DNA of 20,920 nt. Source: a virus. Position numbers and translations under genes: made by a program. The notes beneath the pieces were generated by a model. That model did not search any database, had not been told where the DNA came from, and was given only the letters and a program-made list of their open reading frames with translations. The stretch spans positions 1-20,920 of the IMG/VR virus record IMGVR_UViG_3300045912_000183; one strand, given 5' to 3'. Shown here one piece after another: positions 7,665 through 13,569 of the stretch. The stretch's first letter is position 1, and each line of letters begins with the position of its first letter.

Positions 7665-8182
7665 GACGCCCACCGCCCCATCGTCGCCAGGAAGGCCGCT
7701 TCGAGCGCCAGGCGAACCTCCTCGCGCTTCTTCTCGCGCACCTGCCGAGCTTCCCGCAGGAGAGCCGCGAGCTTGAGCCGCTCCGGGTCGCCCTGGTCTT
7801 CGATCGCGTCGGCGGCCTCCTTGAGTGCGACGACACGCGCCGCCAGGGGCGCGTAGTTCGTGAGCGCCTGTGCCGCCTTCGCGAAGTGCAGGGCCGCCAC
7901 CTCGGCGAGCGACTGGGCGATTTCGCCGCGCTTCGCCGCGTCTACCCCGCGCACCTTCGCCTCGGCCACGGCGTCGATCTGCTTCGTGGTCGCGCGGGCG
8001 AGGTGCCGGCACCCGGCAATGCCTGCCTGCATTTCCACCTTCGTCCCAATGACGCGCTTGAGGCCGCCCATCAGAGCGTCGTCGAGAGGCTCACCCTCAC
8101 CGACGACGGTTTCCAGAAGCCCCTCGATCGGCCCCGGAAGGCCGACCGCTTCGACAAGCTCGTTGAGTAGGTCACGAACCAC
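7661..8182 (-). CDS. Hypothetical helical protein (173 aa)
   Basis: Not recognised. An almost entirely helical, alanine-rich 173-residue protein: an amphipathic N-terminus (VRDLLNELVEAVGLPG), a middle section rich in Ala and Lys, and a charged C-terminal helix (LKLAALLREARQVREKKREE). There is no convincing membrane span. The GTG at 8182 is preceded by GAGGTGA at a good distance and lies 11 bases inside the end of the upstream gene. The downstream junction is GTGA. The context is the lysis cluster; co-expressed, function unknown. Confidence 0.72.
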   Translation of the reverse strand: MVRDLLNELVEAVGLPGPIEGLLETVVGEGEPLDDALMGGLKRVIGTKVEMQAGIAGCRHLARATTKQIDAVAEAKVRGVDAAKRGEIAQSLAEVAALHFAKAAQALTNYAPLAARVVALKEAADAIEDQGDPERLKLAALLREARQVREKKREEVRLALEAAFLATMGRWAS

Positions 8183-8660
8183 TGCCGCTCACCTCCGACG
8201 ACGTGCCACTGGGCTCGTCGTCTTCGTCGTCGCCCTCGCCGGCCTCCGGGTCGAGGTCGCCGAGCACGGTGCCATCGTAGGCCGCGCGGGCCTCGTCTTC
8301 GACGAGCTTACGCGCCGCTTCGAGAGCCTTCTCGTTCTCCGCCGCGAGGATCGCCTTGACTTCCTCGGGGATTTCCAGGCGGAACTGTCGGGCCGCCTGT
8401 TGAGCCTCGAAGGCCGCCTGGGCTCGAAGCTCGGACTGCCGGATGATCGCCAGGCGTTGCTCATCCCGTTCGGCAACACCTGCCGCGTGACGTGCCACCG
8501 TATCGCGCAGGGTCGAAACGGCGAGAGCCGCGAGCGCCGCGCCCATCGCCTCCCACCACTTCATTTCGCCGCTCGCCCAGGCCGTGAAGGCCGTCACGAC
8601 ACCCGGCACCGAGACGAGCCAGAGTGTCTTCGAGCGTAGCCAATCTTCGGAAAACCTCAC
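8172..8660 (-). CDS. Two-span membrane protein, holin candidate
   Basis: 162 residues from a GTG at 8660 (GTGA overlap with the upstream stop). Two hydrophobic segments sit near the N-terminus: about 12-30 (TLWLVSVPGVVTAFTAWAS) and about 36-50 (WEAMGAALAALAVST). A long charged helix follows (AERDEQRLAIIRQSELRAQA and onward), then a very acidic serine-rich tail (GEGDDEDDE). The short hairpin of two spans is the layout of class II holins, and the gene is three genes upstream of the endolysin, but the long soluble tail is unusual. Alternative: a membrane-anchored structural or superinfection protein. Confidence 0.72.
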   Translation of the reverse strand: MRFSEDWLRSKTLWLVSVPGVVTAFTAWASGEMKWWEAMGAALAALAVSTLRDTVARHAAGVAERDEQRLAIIRQSELRAQAAFEAQQAARQFRLEIPEEVKAILAAENEKALEAARKLVEDEARAAYDGTVLGDLDPEAGEGDDEDDEPSGTSSEVSGSGS

Positions 8661-8950
8661 CGGGCTCCTCCTCTCAACGCGCGCACCTCCGAACGAAGGT
8701 CGCGGATCGCCTCGCGTAACTCATAAAGCCGGGCGTCGAGCTTACGGCCATCGGCAGTCGCTCGGTATTCGACCTCCTCGCGAACGACCGATCGAACCTG
8801 CGACAGAAGCCACGGATGAAGCCCGGCCGCGAGCCCTAGCACGGCTAAAAACGTCGCCACCGAGAGCCGAACGTGGGTCTTGTCGCTGATCGAAAAACCC
8901 CCATTGCGGCCGTTGCTACCGCTACCTACTGTCGAACATTCGTTCGCCAT
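8657..8950 (-). CDS. Single-span membrane protein with C-terminal coiled coil
   Basis: 97 residues. A polar N-terminus (first 26 residues), one membrane segment at about 29-49 (LSVATFLAVLGLAAGLHPWLL), then a charged heptad-rich helix (VRSVVREEVEYRATADGRKL, LYELREAIRDLRSEVRALR). This resembles the layout of small lysis accessory proteins (XhlA-like or spanin-like), here with N-out/C-in orientation uncertain. The ATG at 8950 has only a weak ribosome site (GGGGA). The stop overlaps the two-span protein start. First gene of the lysis block after the regulator gene, 36 bases downstream of it. Confidence 0.7.
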   Translation of the reverse strand: MANECSTVGSGSNGRNGGFSISDKTHVRLSVATFLAVLGLAAGLHPWLLSQVRSVVREEVEYRATADGRKLDARLYELREAIRDLRSEVRALRGGAR

Positions 8951-8986
8951 TGTGTAATCCCCAAACGCCCCAATCCGCTTACCCTT

Positions 8987-9190
8987 CTATTCTACCCGGC
9001 TCACCCCTCCCCCGTCCACCCGTATACGGTTGCGCTCCTCACACCACGCCTGGATCGCTTCACGCACGATCGCACCCAATGCACAACCACGCCGCCGTGC
9101 CTCCCGGTTGAGTGTATGCCACTCCTCGACAGGTATCTTGGCCGCGATCGTCTTCATTCCGAACAGAGCATTGTGTTCGCTTGCCTTCAT
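8987..9190 (-). CDS. Ribbon-helix-helix DNA-binding regulator
   Basis: 67 residues. The pattern MKTIAAKIPVEEWHTLNREA (12-31), then RRGCALGAIVREAIQAWCEE (33-52), is a beta-strand followed by two helices with a turn, the Arc/CopG ribbon-helix-helix fold. Such proteins bind operators as dimers through the strand and usually repress their own promoter. Directly upstream lies an AT-rich region with paired AAGGTCT repeats, one copy ending four bases before the ATG. The start may be 9190 or the inner ATG at 9157; neither has a strong ribosome site. It probably controls the lysis and packaging block that follows; the target is inferred from position. Confidence 0.85.
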   Translation of the reverse strand: MKASEHNALFGMKTIAAKIPVEEWHTLNREARRRGCALGAIVREAIQAWCEERNRIRVDGGGVSRVE

Positions 9191-9193
9191 CTG

Positions 9194-9210
9194 TAGACCT
9201 TTGAGACCTT
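9194..9210 (-). repeat. Operator-like direct repeat, copy 1
   Basis: On the minus strand this reads AAGGTCTCAAAGGTCTA, itself a tandem of the AAGGTCT word. It matches the copy at 9291-9307 in 16 of 17 positions. It ends four bases before the regulator ATG, so a bound protein would cover the ribosome site. Ribbon-helix-helix proteins typically bind such tandem short words; binding here is inference. Confidence 0.6.
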
Positions 9211-9250
9211 TCGCGGCACTTCAGACGCCGCACCAATGCACTGGGCGCTC

Positions 9251-9296
9251 GGTCTAATCATCCCTAAACAATAGTAAAATCAGGGACTAATAGACC
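9251..9296. repeat. Imperfect inverted repeat, possible operator
   Basis: Left arm GGTCTAATCATCCCT (9251-9265) and right arm AGGGACTAATAGACC (9282-9296) are complementary in 12 of 15 positions around a 16-base AT-rich centre. Both ends carry GGTCTA, the same word as in the direct repeats. This suggests a set of sites for one regulator rather than an RNA hairpin. Confidence 0.5.
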
Positions 9297-9307
9297 TTTA
9301 AGACCTT
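9291..9307 (-). repeat. Operator-like direct repeat, copy 2
   Basis: On the minus strand this reads AAGGTCTTAAAGGTCTA, the near-identical partner of 9194-9210 (one difference, T for C in the centre), 97 bases further upstream of the regulator gene. It partly overlaps the right arm of the inverted repeat at 9251-9296. Confidence 0.6.
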
Positions 9308-9393
9308 AGTTTGGTATAAACAAAACTGCCATTACTACTATAGAGAGTATATGGAAAATCCCTCCCAATCCGGTAAGGTCCACTACACACCAG

Positions 9394-9421
9394 TAAAAAG
9401 AGCCCGGCTCTCGCCGGGCTC
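9394..9421 (-). terminator. Rho-independent terminator
   Basis: On the minus strand GAGCCCGGC pairs perfectly with GCCGGGCTC (9-base stem, arms 9413-9421 and 9400-9408) around a GAGA loop (9409-9412), followed at once by TTTTT (9399-9395). It lies 12 bases after the stop of the nuclease gene at 9434, so it ends the transcription unit coming from the right. The only textbook U-tailed terminator in the window. Confidence 0.92.
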
Positions 9422-9433
9422 CATCCCCACGCT

Positions 9434-9862
9434 CTACCGAAACGGCCAACCGGGCAAAGCCGACCACCCGCGCACCTCACCGCCGACGCGATCGAGCCGC
9501 CGCACGCGATCCTTCACGTAGGGCCAACCGCAACGCCCCGGCCCGCGTGACAGGCACACCGCACGCACGGCACGCGCCGAGGGCACCCAAAGCACCGCGC
9601 ACCCAACACCGCCGGCTCCGGCGCACTCGCTCAACCACCCGACCTGGTGAGGCTCGAAGCCCCACGCCCCCCACGGATCGAGCGGCCACTCGCCGTTCCT
9701 CCAGGTGTCGAGCTTCTTCACCTCGACGAGCAGAGCGTGCCCACTCGACGTGAAGCCGGCAATGTCAACCGGGCCGCCGCCGTCCGGCACACGCCACGCC
9801 CTGTGCCCCTCGGCCTTGAGCCCGGCGATGATTTCGGGATACAAGACGCGCTCGTGCGGCAT
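9434..9862 (-). CDS. PD-(D/E)XK nuclease, resolvase/VRR-NUC-like
   Basis: 142 residues. RAWRVPDGGGPVDIAGF (21-37) followed by HALLVEVKKL (42-51) gives the D33...E47-x-K49 metal-binding signature of PD-(D/E)XK nucleases. The helix before it (LYPEIIAGLKAEGHRAWRV) and the later VGWLSECAGAGGVGCAVLWV fit the core of small Holliday-junction-resolvase or VRR-NUC-type enzymes. A role in recombination, branch resolution before packaging, or DNA degradation is possible. The start is ATG at 9862, three bases after the upstream gene's stop; a TTG at 9868 overlapping that stop (TTGA) is the alternative. Last gene before the strong terminator at 9394-9421. Confidence 0.8.
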   Translation of the reverse strand: MPHERVLYPEIIAGLKAEGHRAWRVPDGGGPVDIAGFTSSGHALLVEVKKLDTWRNGEWPLDPWGAWGFEPHQVGWLSECAGAGGVGCAVLWVPSARAVRAVCLSRGPGRCGWPYVKDRVRRLDRVGGEVRGWSALPGWPFR

Positions 9863-9864
9863 TG

Positions 9865-10275
9865 TCAAGCCCCCACGAAGAGTTGATCGAGTGCCTTAAT
9901 CTCATCATAGCACTCATACCAACTGTCTCGAAAGATGGCGTGAATGAAGCCGGCTTCCTCGCGATAGTCGAACCACCCTTCACGCGGCATATAGCCGCGA
10001 AACAACGGGCCTCCACCCTGTTTCTGCCAGAGAACGTGCAGATGTTGACTTCTCCACGGGCAGTTGTGCATACACGCGACGCGCCCCCAAACTTTGCCCT
10101 CCAACCAACATCGCAGAGTGCCGTCGCTGTCTGGGCCAACATACAAGAAGTCGGAGCTACCAGGCAGTTGCTTGTAGATTGCCAGGCTCATCTGACGAGG
10201 GCCAACGCACACCGTCTTAATCGTCGCCTGGGCAAGCTCGATCTTTGCCTCGTGTGCCATCACTGGCCGCTTCAT
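9865..10275 (-). CDS. Hypothetical protein, lower G+C than neighbours
   Basis: 136 residues, not recognised. It contains VCVGPRQMSLAIYKQLPGSS, a run seen in some uncharacterised phage proteins, a tryptophan-rich middle with C and H (RVACMHNCPWRSQHLHVLW), and an acidic aromatic C-terminus. The His/Cys content hints at metal binding, without a clear motif. The ATG at 10275 has an excellent GGGAGGG site seven bases upstream; GTG starts at 10377/10380 would extend the protein by 34-35 residues but would make the hairpin at 10324-10350 coding. Base use is visibly AT-richer than the flanking genes, which suggests separate acquisition. Confidence 0.72.
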   Translation of the reverse strand: MKRPVMAHEAKIELAQATIKTVCVGPRQMSLAIYKQLPGSSDFLYVGPDSDGTLRCWLEGKVWGRVACMHNCPWRSQHLHVLWQKQGGGPLFRGYMPREGWFDYREEAGFIHAIFRDSWYECYDEIKALDQLFVGA

Positions 10276-10323
10276 TATTTGCCCTCCCACCGCTTCTTCT
10301 GCTCGCGAGCGAAGCCCTGGCCC

Positions 10324-10350
10324 GAGGGCGTCGCGCGGAGCGACGCCCTC
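10324..10350 (-). terminator. Intergenic hairpin without U-tract
   Basis: Perfect 11-base stem: arm GAGGGCGTCGC and its complement (10324-10334 and 10340-10350) around a five-base loop. It lies 23 bases after the MazG-like gene stop and before the strong ribosome site at 10275. No T-run follows on the minus strand, so it may be a U-less terminator, a mRNA stabiliser or a processing site. Confidence 0.45.
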
Positions 10351-10373
10351 CTGGCGCTTGTTGCCGATACCCG

Positions 10374-10871
10374 TCACCACCGCTTCCCGCCGTGCCGCGC
10401 CGGGCGCGTCTGGTTGTAGCGGTGCTTCGCGATGATCGCCTCGCCCAGGTCTACCCCGAGCGCCTCGGCCAGGTCGGCAATGCGTATCACCGCGTCAGCA
10501 AGCTCGATCGCGAGCCCCTCCGGCTTCTCACAGCCTCGCCACCACTCGTGGCACCCGTGAAGCTCGAAGGGCTCACGCACGGCCTCGCCGCCGCGATCGT
10601 GGTTCACCACATACACCGTGTTGAGCGGCAGGCCGTTCCCGCGAGCCTCCTCGAAGGCTTCGCACACCTCCGAGACGCTCAACAACAAGGTCGCCGGCAG
10701 ACGAGCCTCGACGGCGCTCTCGGCCACCCTCGCGCCCATATCCGGCCAGAAGTCCTTCGCCCTGGCGAGCGCGTGACTTCTCCTCTGCAAAGCCGAGAAG
10801 GCCGCCAGGATGTCCTGCTCCTCCTCCTCGACGTATTCCGCCTGCTTCGTCAGTTCGTCGCGGTTCATCAT
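10374..10871 (-). CDS. MazG-like nucleotide pyrophosphohydrolase
   Basis: 165 residues. The all-alpha NTP-PPase metal motif is seen as SEVCEAFEE (67-75) and, later, IELADAVIRIADL (122-134), i.e. the ExxE...ExxD pattern. The end KHRYNQTRPARHGGKRW matches the usual MazG-like tail with Tyr-Asn and Gly-Gly-Lys. Such enzymes hydrolyse (d)NTPs to the monophosphate and pyrophosphate, or in some phages (p)ppGpp. The insertion at 76-118, with HGCHEWW, is longer than usual. The start is ATG 10871 or 10868; the first forms an ATGA overlap with the upstream stop, and GGAGAAGG precedes both. It fits with the dCMP deaminase and ThyX as part of dNTP-pool control. Confidence 0.85.
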   Translation of the reverse strand: MMNRDELTKQAEYVEEEEQDILAAFSALQRRSHALARAKDFWPDMGARVAESAVEARLPATLLLSVSEVCEAFEEARGNGLPLNTVYVVNHDRGGEAVREPFELHGCHEWWRGCEKPEGLAIELADAVIRIADLAEALGVDLGEAIIAKHRYNQTRPARHGGKRW

Positions 10872-11272
10872 CCTTCTCCGAGCCCGGCGACCTGTTGCCG
10901 GAACTCCACGAACGCCTCGGGCTCCGCGAACCACTGCCCGCGTTGCCACACCTCATCGGCCATCACCGCCGCGAGGTCGCCCAACGTCTCGTGCCACTGG
11001 GCGAGCCGCACGGCCTCGGCCGCGTCGTCGTCGATCGTCACGACGGCGACGCCGATACGGCCGCTCTCGTTGTCAACGAGGAGCCGGAAGCTCTCCTCCG
11101 CGCCGTCGTGCTTGAGCACCACGCGCACGTTCTCCGCCGTCGGTCGGCGACTGTGCGCCGCTGTCACGGCCGCCGCCACTGTCGCGCCCGGACGGAGCCC
11201 GAGCGTCTTCGCCACGGCGGCCTCGGCGATGAAGTTCTCAAGCTCTCGCTCTCGGCCCTTCCACTTGCTCAT
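10868..11272 (-). CDS. Hypothetical protein (134 aa)
   Basis: Not recognised. A charged N-terminal helix (KWKGRERELENFIAEAAVAK), a mixed alpha/beta middle with strands VRVVLKHD, FRLLVDN and IGVAVVTID, and an acidic C-terminal helix with tryptophans (ETLGDLAAVMADEVWQRGQW). There is no signal, membrane span or cysteine pattern. ATG at 11272 overlaps the upstream stop (ATGA), and its own stop overlaps the MazG-like gene, so it belongs to the same translation unit. Confidence 0.72.
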   Translation of the reverse strand: MSKWKGRERELENFIAEAAVAKTLGLRPGATVAAAVTAAHSRRPTAENVRVVLKHDGAEESFRLLVDNESGRIGVAVVTIDDDAAEAVRLAQWHETLGDLAAVMADEVWQRGQWFAEPEAFVEFRQQVAGLGEG

Positions 11273-11679
11273 TCGATGATACCCTCCGGTTCGTAATGAA
11301 CTGTCGTGGTCGTCACAATAGCACGCACGTCATATCGCGCGGGATCGCCTTTCGGTGCATATACTCGCGTGGCTCCATCATAGCCAGTCTTGACTTCGAC
11401 ACGAAGAATAGGGCCGTCGCCCCGAAAGGTGAGTAGATCACATTCGGCGTGTGGTCCGACGCTACGAAACACCGAGTAACCACGCTGAAGCAAATCGACG
11501 CACGCGCGCAGTTCACTCAAAGCGCCAACCTGCGACCGTTTGATCCCCAGTTCGGCACTCATTGAGCCCGTGCCGTATCGCCCCGGCTGGCTTGAGGGGC
11601 GACACGACACGTCGCAGTATTTCTGATCGCGCCGTGTCGGTTGAAACTTGCGCCCACAAGTCTCACACAGTTTCGTCAT
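11269..11679 (-). CDS. FCS-type zinc finger fused to PD-(D/E)XK nuclease domain
   Basis: 136 residues with two parts. N-terminal C5-x2-C8-x13-C22-x3-C26 (CETCGRKFQPTRRDQKYCDVSC region) is an FCS/MYM-like zinc finger. From residue 53, ALSELRACVDLLQRGYSVF (E56), AECDLL (D81) and ILRVEVKTGY (E95-x-K97) form the core of a PD-(D/E)XK nuclease of the resolvase/very-short-patch type. Zinc finger plus nuclease suggests sequence- or structure-guided DNA cleavage. The ATG at 11679 follows GAGAGGGA at five bases. G+C is lower than in its neighbours, as expected for a recent insertion such as a homing-type or moron gene, but no intron or flanking repeat was seen. Confidence 0.8.
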   Translation of the reverse strand: MTKLCETCGRKFQPTRRDQKYCDVSCRPSSQPGRYGTGSMSAELGIKRSQVGALSELRACVDLLQRGYSVFRSVGPHAECDLLTFRGDGPILRVEVKTGYDGATRVYAPKGDPARYDVRAIVTTTTVHYEPEGIIE

Positions 11680-11713
11680 TGAAGTCCCTCTCAAGCCTCT
11701 GTGGGCCTTTCTG

Positions 11714-12346
11714 CTAGTCGCGTGGAGGTTCGATACCCCAGGTGCGTCTCTCGGTCACGTTGACGCCCGAGCCGCCGCACTTCGGGCACGTCTGCTGCTT
11801 CCAGCGAGCACTCCCGAGGTAGCGGTTCTCCTCCATCACCTCGCCCCGGCCGCCGCAGACGTAGCACCGCTCGCTCACGACCTCCTCGCCGACGATCGAG
11901 AGGGAGGGCGTCTCGCGGCCTTCGTAGTCGAGCACGTCGCCCGACGACGCCGCGAGGTCGGCCAGGAACACGTCGCGAGCCTCCGACGGGTAGCCCTCAA
12001 CGAACCGCACCGCCTGCACTCCTGCCGCCAGGAGCGCCTTGAGGCACGCCAGGCACGGCTCGCACGTCACGTAGGCCGTGGTGCCCTCGGTCGAGACGCC
12101 GTTCCGTGAAGCCTGGGCTATGGCGTTCACCTCGGCGTGGATCGTCCGCACGCAGTGGCCGTCGTGCATAAGGCACTCGGCCTCGTCACAATGCGGAGCG
12201 CCGGGCAGGGAGCCATTGTAGCCCGTCGCGACGATATGCCCGGCCGGCGACACGAGCACGCAGCCAACCTTCCGCCGTGTGCAAGTCGCCCGCAGGGCCG
12301 CCGCCTGGGCGAGCAGAAGGAAGTAGGTCTCCTTCGTTAGTCTCAT
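11714..12346 (-). CDS. dCMP deaminase with C-terminal zinc ribbon
   Basis: 210 residues. The catalytic zinc site is HAE (70-72, proton-shuttling Glu72) with PCLAC (97-101). C53, C58 and C65 (CDEAEC, GHC) fit the second structural zinc site of phage-type dCMP deaminases; TGYNGSLPGAPHC is also typical. It converts dCMP to dUMP, the substrate of ThyX encoded at 15114-16064. The usual family length is 150-180; here about 50 residues are added, with CYVCGG (161-166) and CPKCGG (187-192), a DnaJ-like four-cysteine ribbon. ATG at 12346 overlaps the upstream stop and is preceded by GGAGGTGG. Confidence 0.92.
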   Translation of the reverse strand: MRLTKETYFLLLAQAAALRATCTRRKVGCVLVSPAGHIVATGYNGSLPGAPHCDEAECLMHDGHCVRTIHAEVNAIAQASRNGVSTEGTTAYVTCEPCLACLKALLAAGVQAVRFVEGYPSEARDVFLADLAASSGDVLDYEGRETPSLSIVGEEVVSERCYVCGGRGEVMEENRYLGSARWKQQTCPKCGGSGVNVTERRTWGIEPPRD

Positions 12347-12606
12347 TCCACCTCCCGTTCTCTTGCGCGAAGCTCATCAAATACGGCCTCGCGCGCCAGG
12401 CCGAGGTGTGCCTCGGCAACCTCACAGACCTTGCCGAGCGCCTCGGCGAACACCTCCCACTCCTGCAAGCTCGCGCAATCCTGCGGCCACGCGTTAATCA
12501 GGATCGCCAGGAGTTCCGTCAAGCAGTAGAGGTCGATCCGCGCCACCGATGAGTGAACCTTCCGCACCAGTTGCGGCCTCGGCTCCTCGCCAATCGTCGA
12601 TACCAT
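12343..12606 (-). CDS. Hypothetical protein overlapping its upstream gene (87 aa)
   Basis: 87 residues, unrecognised. Mostly helical: LTELLAILINAWPQD, WEVFAEALGKVCEVAEAHLG, REAVFDELRAREREVE. The start at 12606 has a near-perfect AGGAGGT eight bases upstream, although it lies 113 bases inside the 3' end of the preceding gene in another frame. Its stop forms an ATGA overlap with the dCMP deaminase. No membrane or metal motif. The strong ribosome site is the main reason to trust this start. Confidence 0.7.
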   Translation of the reverse strand: MVSTIGEEPRPQLVRKVHSSVARIDLYCLTELLAILINAWPQDCASLQEWEVFAEALGKVCEVAEAHLGLAREAVFDELRAREREVE

Positions 12607-13030
12607 ACGGCCCCACCTCCTGCACACGCACGGGCGAACACCAGAGGCCGTCAATCACCCGGCGCTCATACTGCCGGACGAGCGCCGCGCGAAGCTCCGG
12701 CGCGAGCCCGTCGCCTCCCAGTTCCGTCACCTGCCGGCCGACGAGAAGACGCACGTCAACGGCCACGGCTATCTCTTGTCGGGTGAACTCGATCGTGAGG
12801 GGCTCCAGGGTAATCACGAAGCGGCCGTCGTGCCACTTGCCGGGTGCTTTGCCCTCATCACGACGCTCGGCGACACCTCGCGCCTGCGCGAGTAGGTCGC
12901 GGTAGTTCGGTTGTCTCGCTACCCACGTAGGAAGGCCGGCGGCCTCCCTCCCGAGTGGGTCGTCGGGAAGGAAGAACCACCGGCCGCAGGCGCTCACGTA
13001 GTAGGAGAGCGTGAGCACGATCTGGGGCAT
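12494..13030 (-). CDS. Hypothetical protein (178 aa)
   Basis: Not recognised. Begins PQIVLTLSYYVSACGRWFFL, has a WVARQPNYRDLLAQAR helix, strands FVITLEPLTIEFTRQEIAVA and VDVRLLVGRQVTEL, and a glycine-rich C-terminus. There is no membrane span. ATG at 13030 shares one base with the upstream TAA (TAATG). Its last 113 bases are also read in another frame by the next gene, so the C-terminal residues (ATGAEGSLIGG onward) may be poorly conserved. Confidence 0.7.
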   Translation of the reverse strand: MPQIVLTLSYYVSACGRWFFLPDDPLGREAAGLPTWVARQPNYRDLLAQARGVAERRDEGKAPGKWHDGRFVITLEPLTIEFTRQEIAVAVDVRLLVGRQVTELGGDGLAPELRAALVRQYERRVIDGLWCSPVRVQEVGPYGIDDWRGAEAATGAEGSLIGGADRPLLLDGTPGDPD

Positions 13031-13488
13031 TAGAAGCCCTTGCCGTCGCCCGGCTTATAGGCCGGCGCGCACGGTTCGGAGGAGGCCGCACGACGGCCGA
13101 CGCCGAGGGTGGAAGGCGTCGCCGCGTCGGGCGAGGGGGACGACTTCTTCGGCTCGCACCGAGGGTCGAGCGTGAGCCGCTCGGCGACGAGGTTCGTCAC
13201 CTCACGGCACGCCTTCTCGGTGTCCCTCACGATGTTATCGAACTGACACGCGGTCGCGGCCATCAGTTCCGGTGCGTCGGTCGAGGCGAGCGCGAGCCCC
13301 TCGATCATACACTCCAGGCTCCGCGTGCAGTTCTTCAGGGTGCCGAGGGCGTGGCCGAGCGCCATACAGTTCTTCGCGTAGTTCGGGTTCCGCGCGAGCG
13401 CCGCGCGCTCCTCCGCCTCCGCCGAGTTGCCGCCACCGAGAAGCGCACCGAGAAGCGCCGCGCCGATACCGCCCTTCGTCATTTCCAC
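13030..13488 (-). CDS. Hypothetical cysteine-containing protein (152 aa)
   Basis: Unrecognised. A glycine/alanine-rich hydrophobic N-terminus (GGIGAALLGALLGGG), too short and lacking a clear cleavage site to call a signal peptide. Then a helical domain with regularly spaced cysteines (KNCMALGHA, KNCTRSLECMIEG, TACQFDN, KACREV), which may pair as disulfides or bind a metal, and a Ser/Pro-rich disordered tail. GTG at 13488 is preferred, because GGAG lies eight bases upstream; ATG at 13482 would be 14 bases away. Preceded by the hairpin at 13517-13544, so it may open a new transcript segment. Confidence 0.7.
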   Translation of the reverse strand: MEMTKGGIGAALLGALLGGGNSAEAEERAALARNPNYAKNCMALGHALGTLKNCTRSLECMIEGLALASTDAPELMAATACQFDNIVRDTEKACREVTNLVAERLTLDPRCEPKKSSPSPDAATPSTLGVGRRAASSEPCAPAYKPGDGKGF

Positions 13489-13516
13489 GTTTGTGTCTCC
13501 TGCGGAGTGTGTTCCC

Positions 13517-13544
13517 AGTGCCGGCGCTCCGCGTCGCCGGCACT
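13517..13544 (-). terminator. Intergenic hairpin without U-tract
   Basis: Perfect 10-base stem, AGTGCCGGCG paired with CGCCGGCACT (13517-13526 and 13535-13544), with an eight-base loop. It lies 25 bases downstream of the kinase gene stop at 13570. No T-run follows on the minus strand. A U-less terminator or an mRNA processing element is possible. Confidence 0.45.
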
Positions 13545-13569
13545 CTCTATCGTGCAAGGTGTGTGCCAA

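Larger units (their letters stand above)
9191..9433. promoter_or_regulatory. AT-rich intergenic control region
   Basis: The longest non-coding stretch in the window (243 bases) and clearly AT-richer than its surroundings. It holds a U-tailed terminator at its right side (9394-9421), then on the minus strand two -10-like words, TATACT (9346-9351) and TATAGT (9337-9342). Neither has a good -35 box at the standard distance. Further down are an imperfect inverted repeat (9251-9296) and two copies of a 17-base repeat. It most likely contains the promoter and operators for the regulator and the lysis block; the exact promoter is not resolved. Confidence 0.65.

Noticed and set aside
9194-9307. CRISPR-like or attachment-site repeats
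   Set aside because: Only two copies, unequal context and no regular spacer or integrase nearby; operator sites explain them better.
9337-9351. TATACT and TATAGT as definite -10 boxes
   Set aside because: No acceptable -35 box at 16-18 bases on the minus strand; kept only as part of the AT-rich control region.
10276-10380. N-terminal extension of the 136-residue unknown to GTG at 10380 or 10377
   Set aside because: The inner ATG at 10275 has a strong ribosome site at ideal distance, and the extension would encode a perfect 11-base hairpin; the GTGA overlap leaves some doubt.
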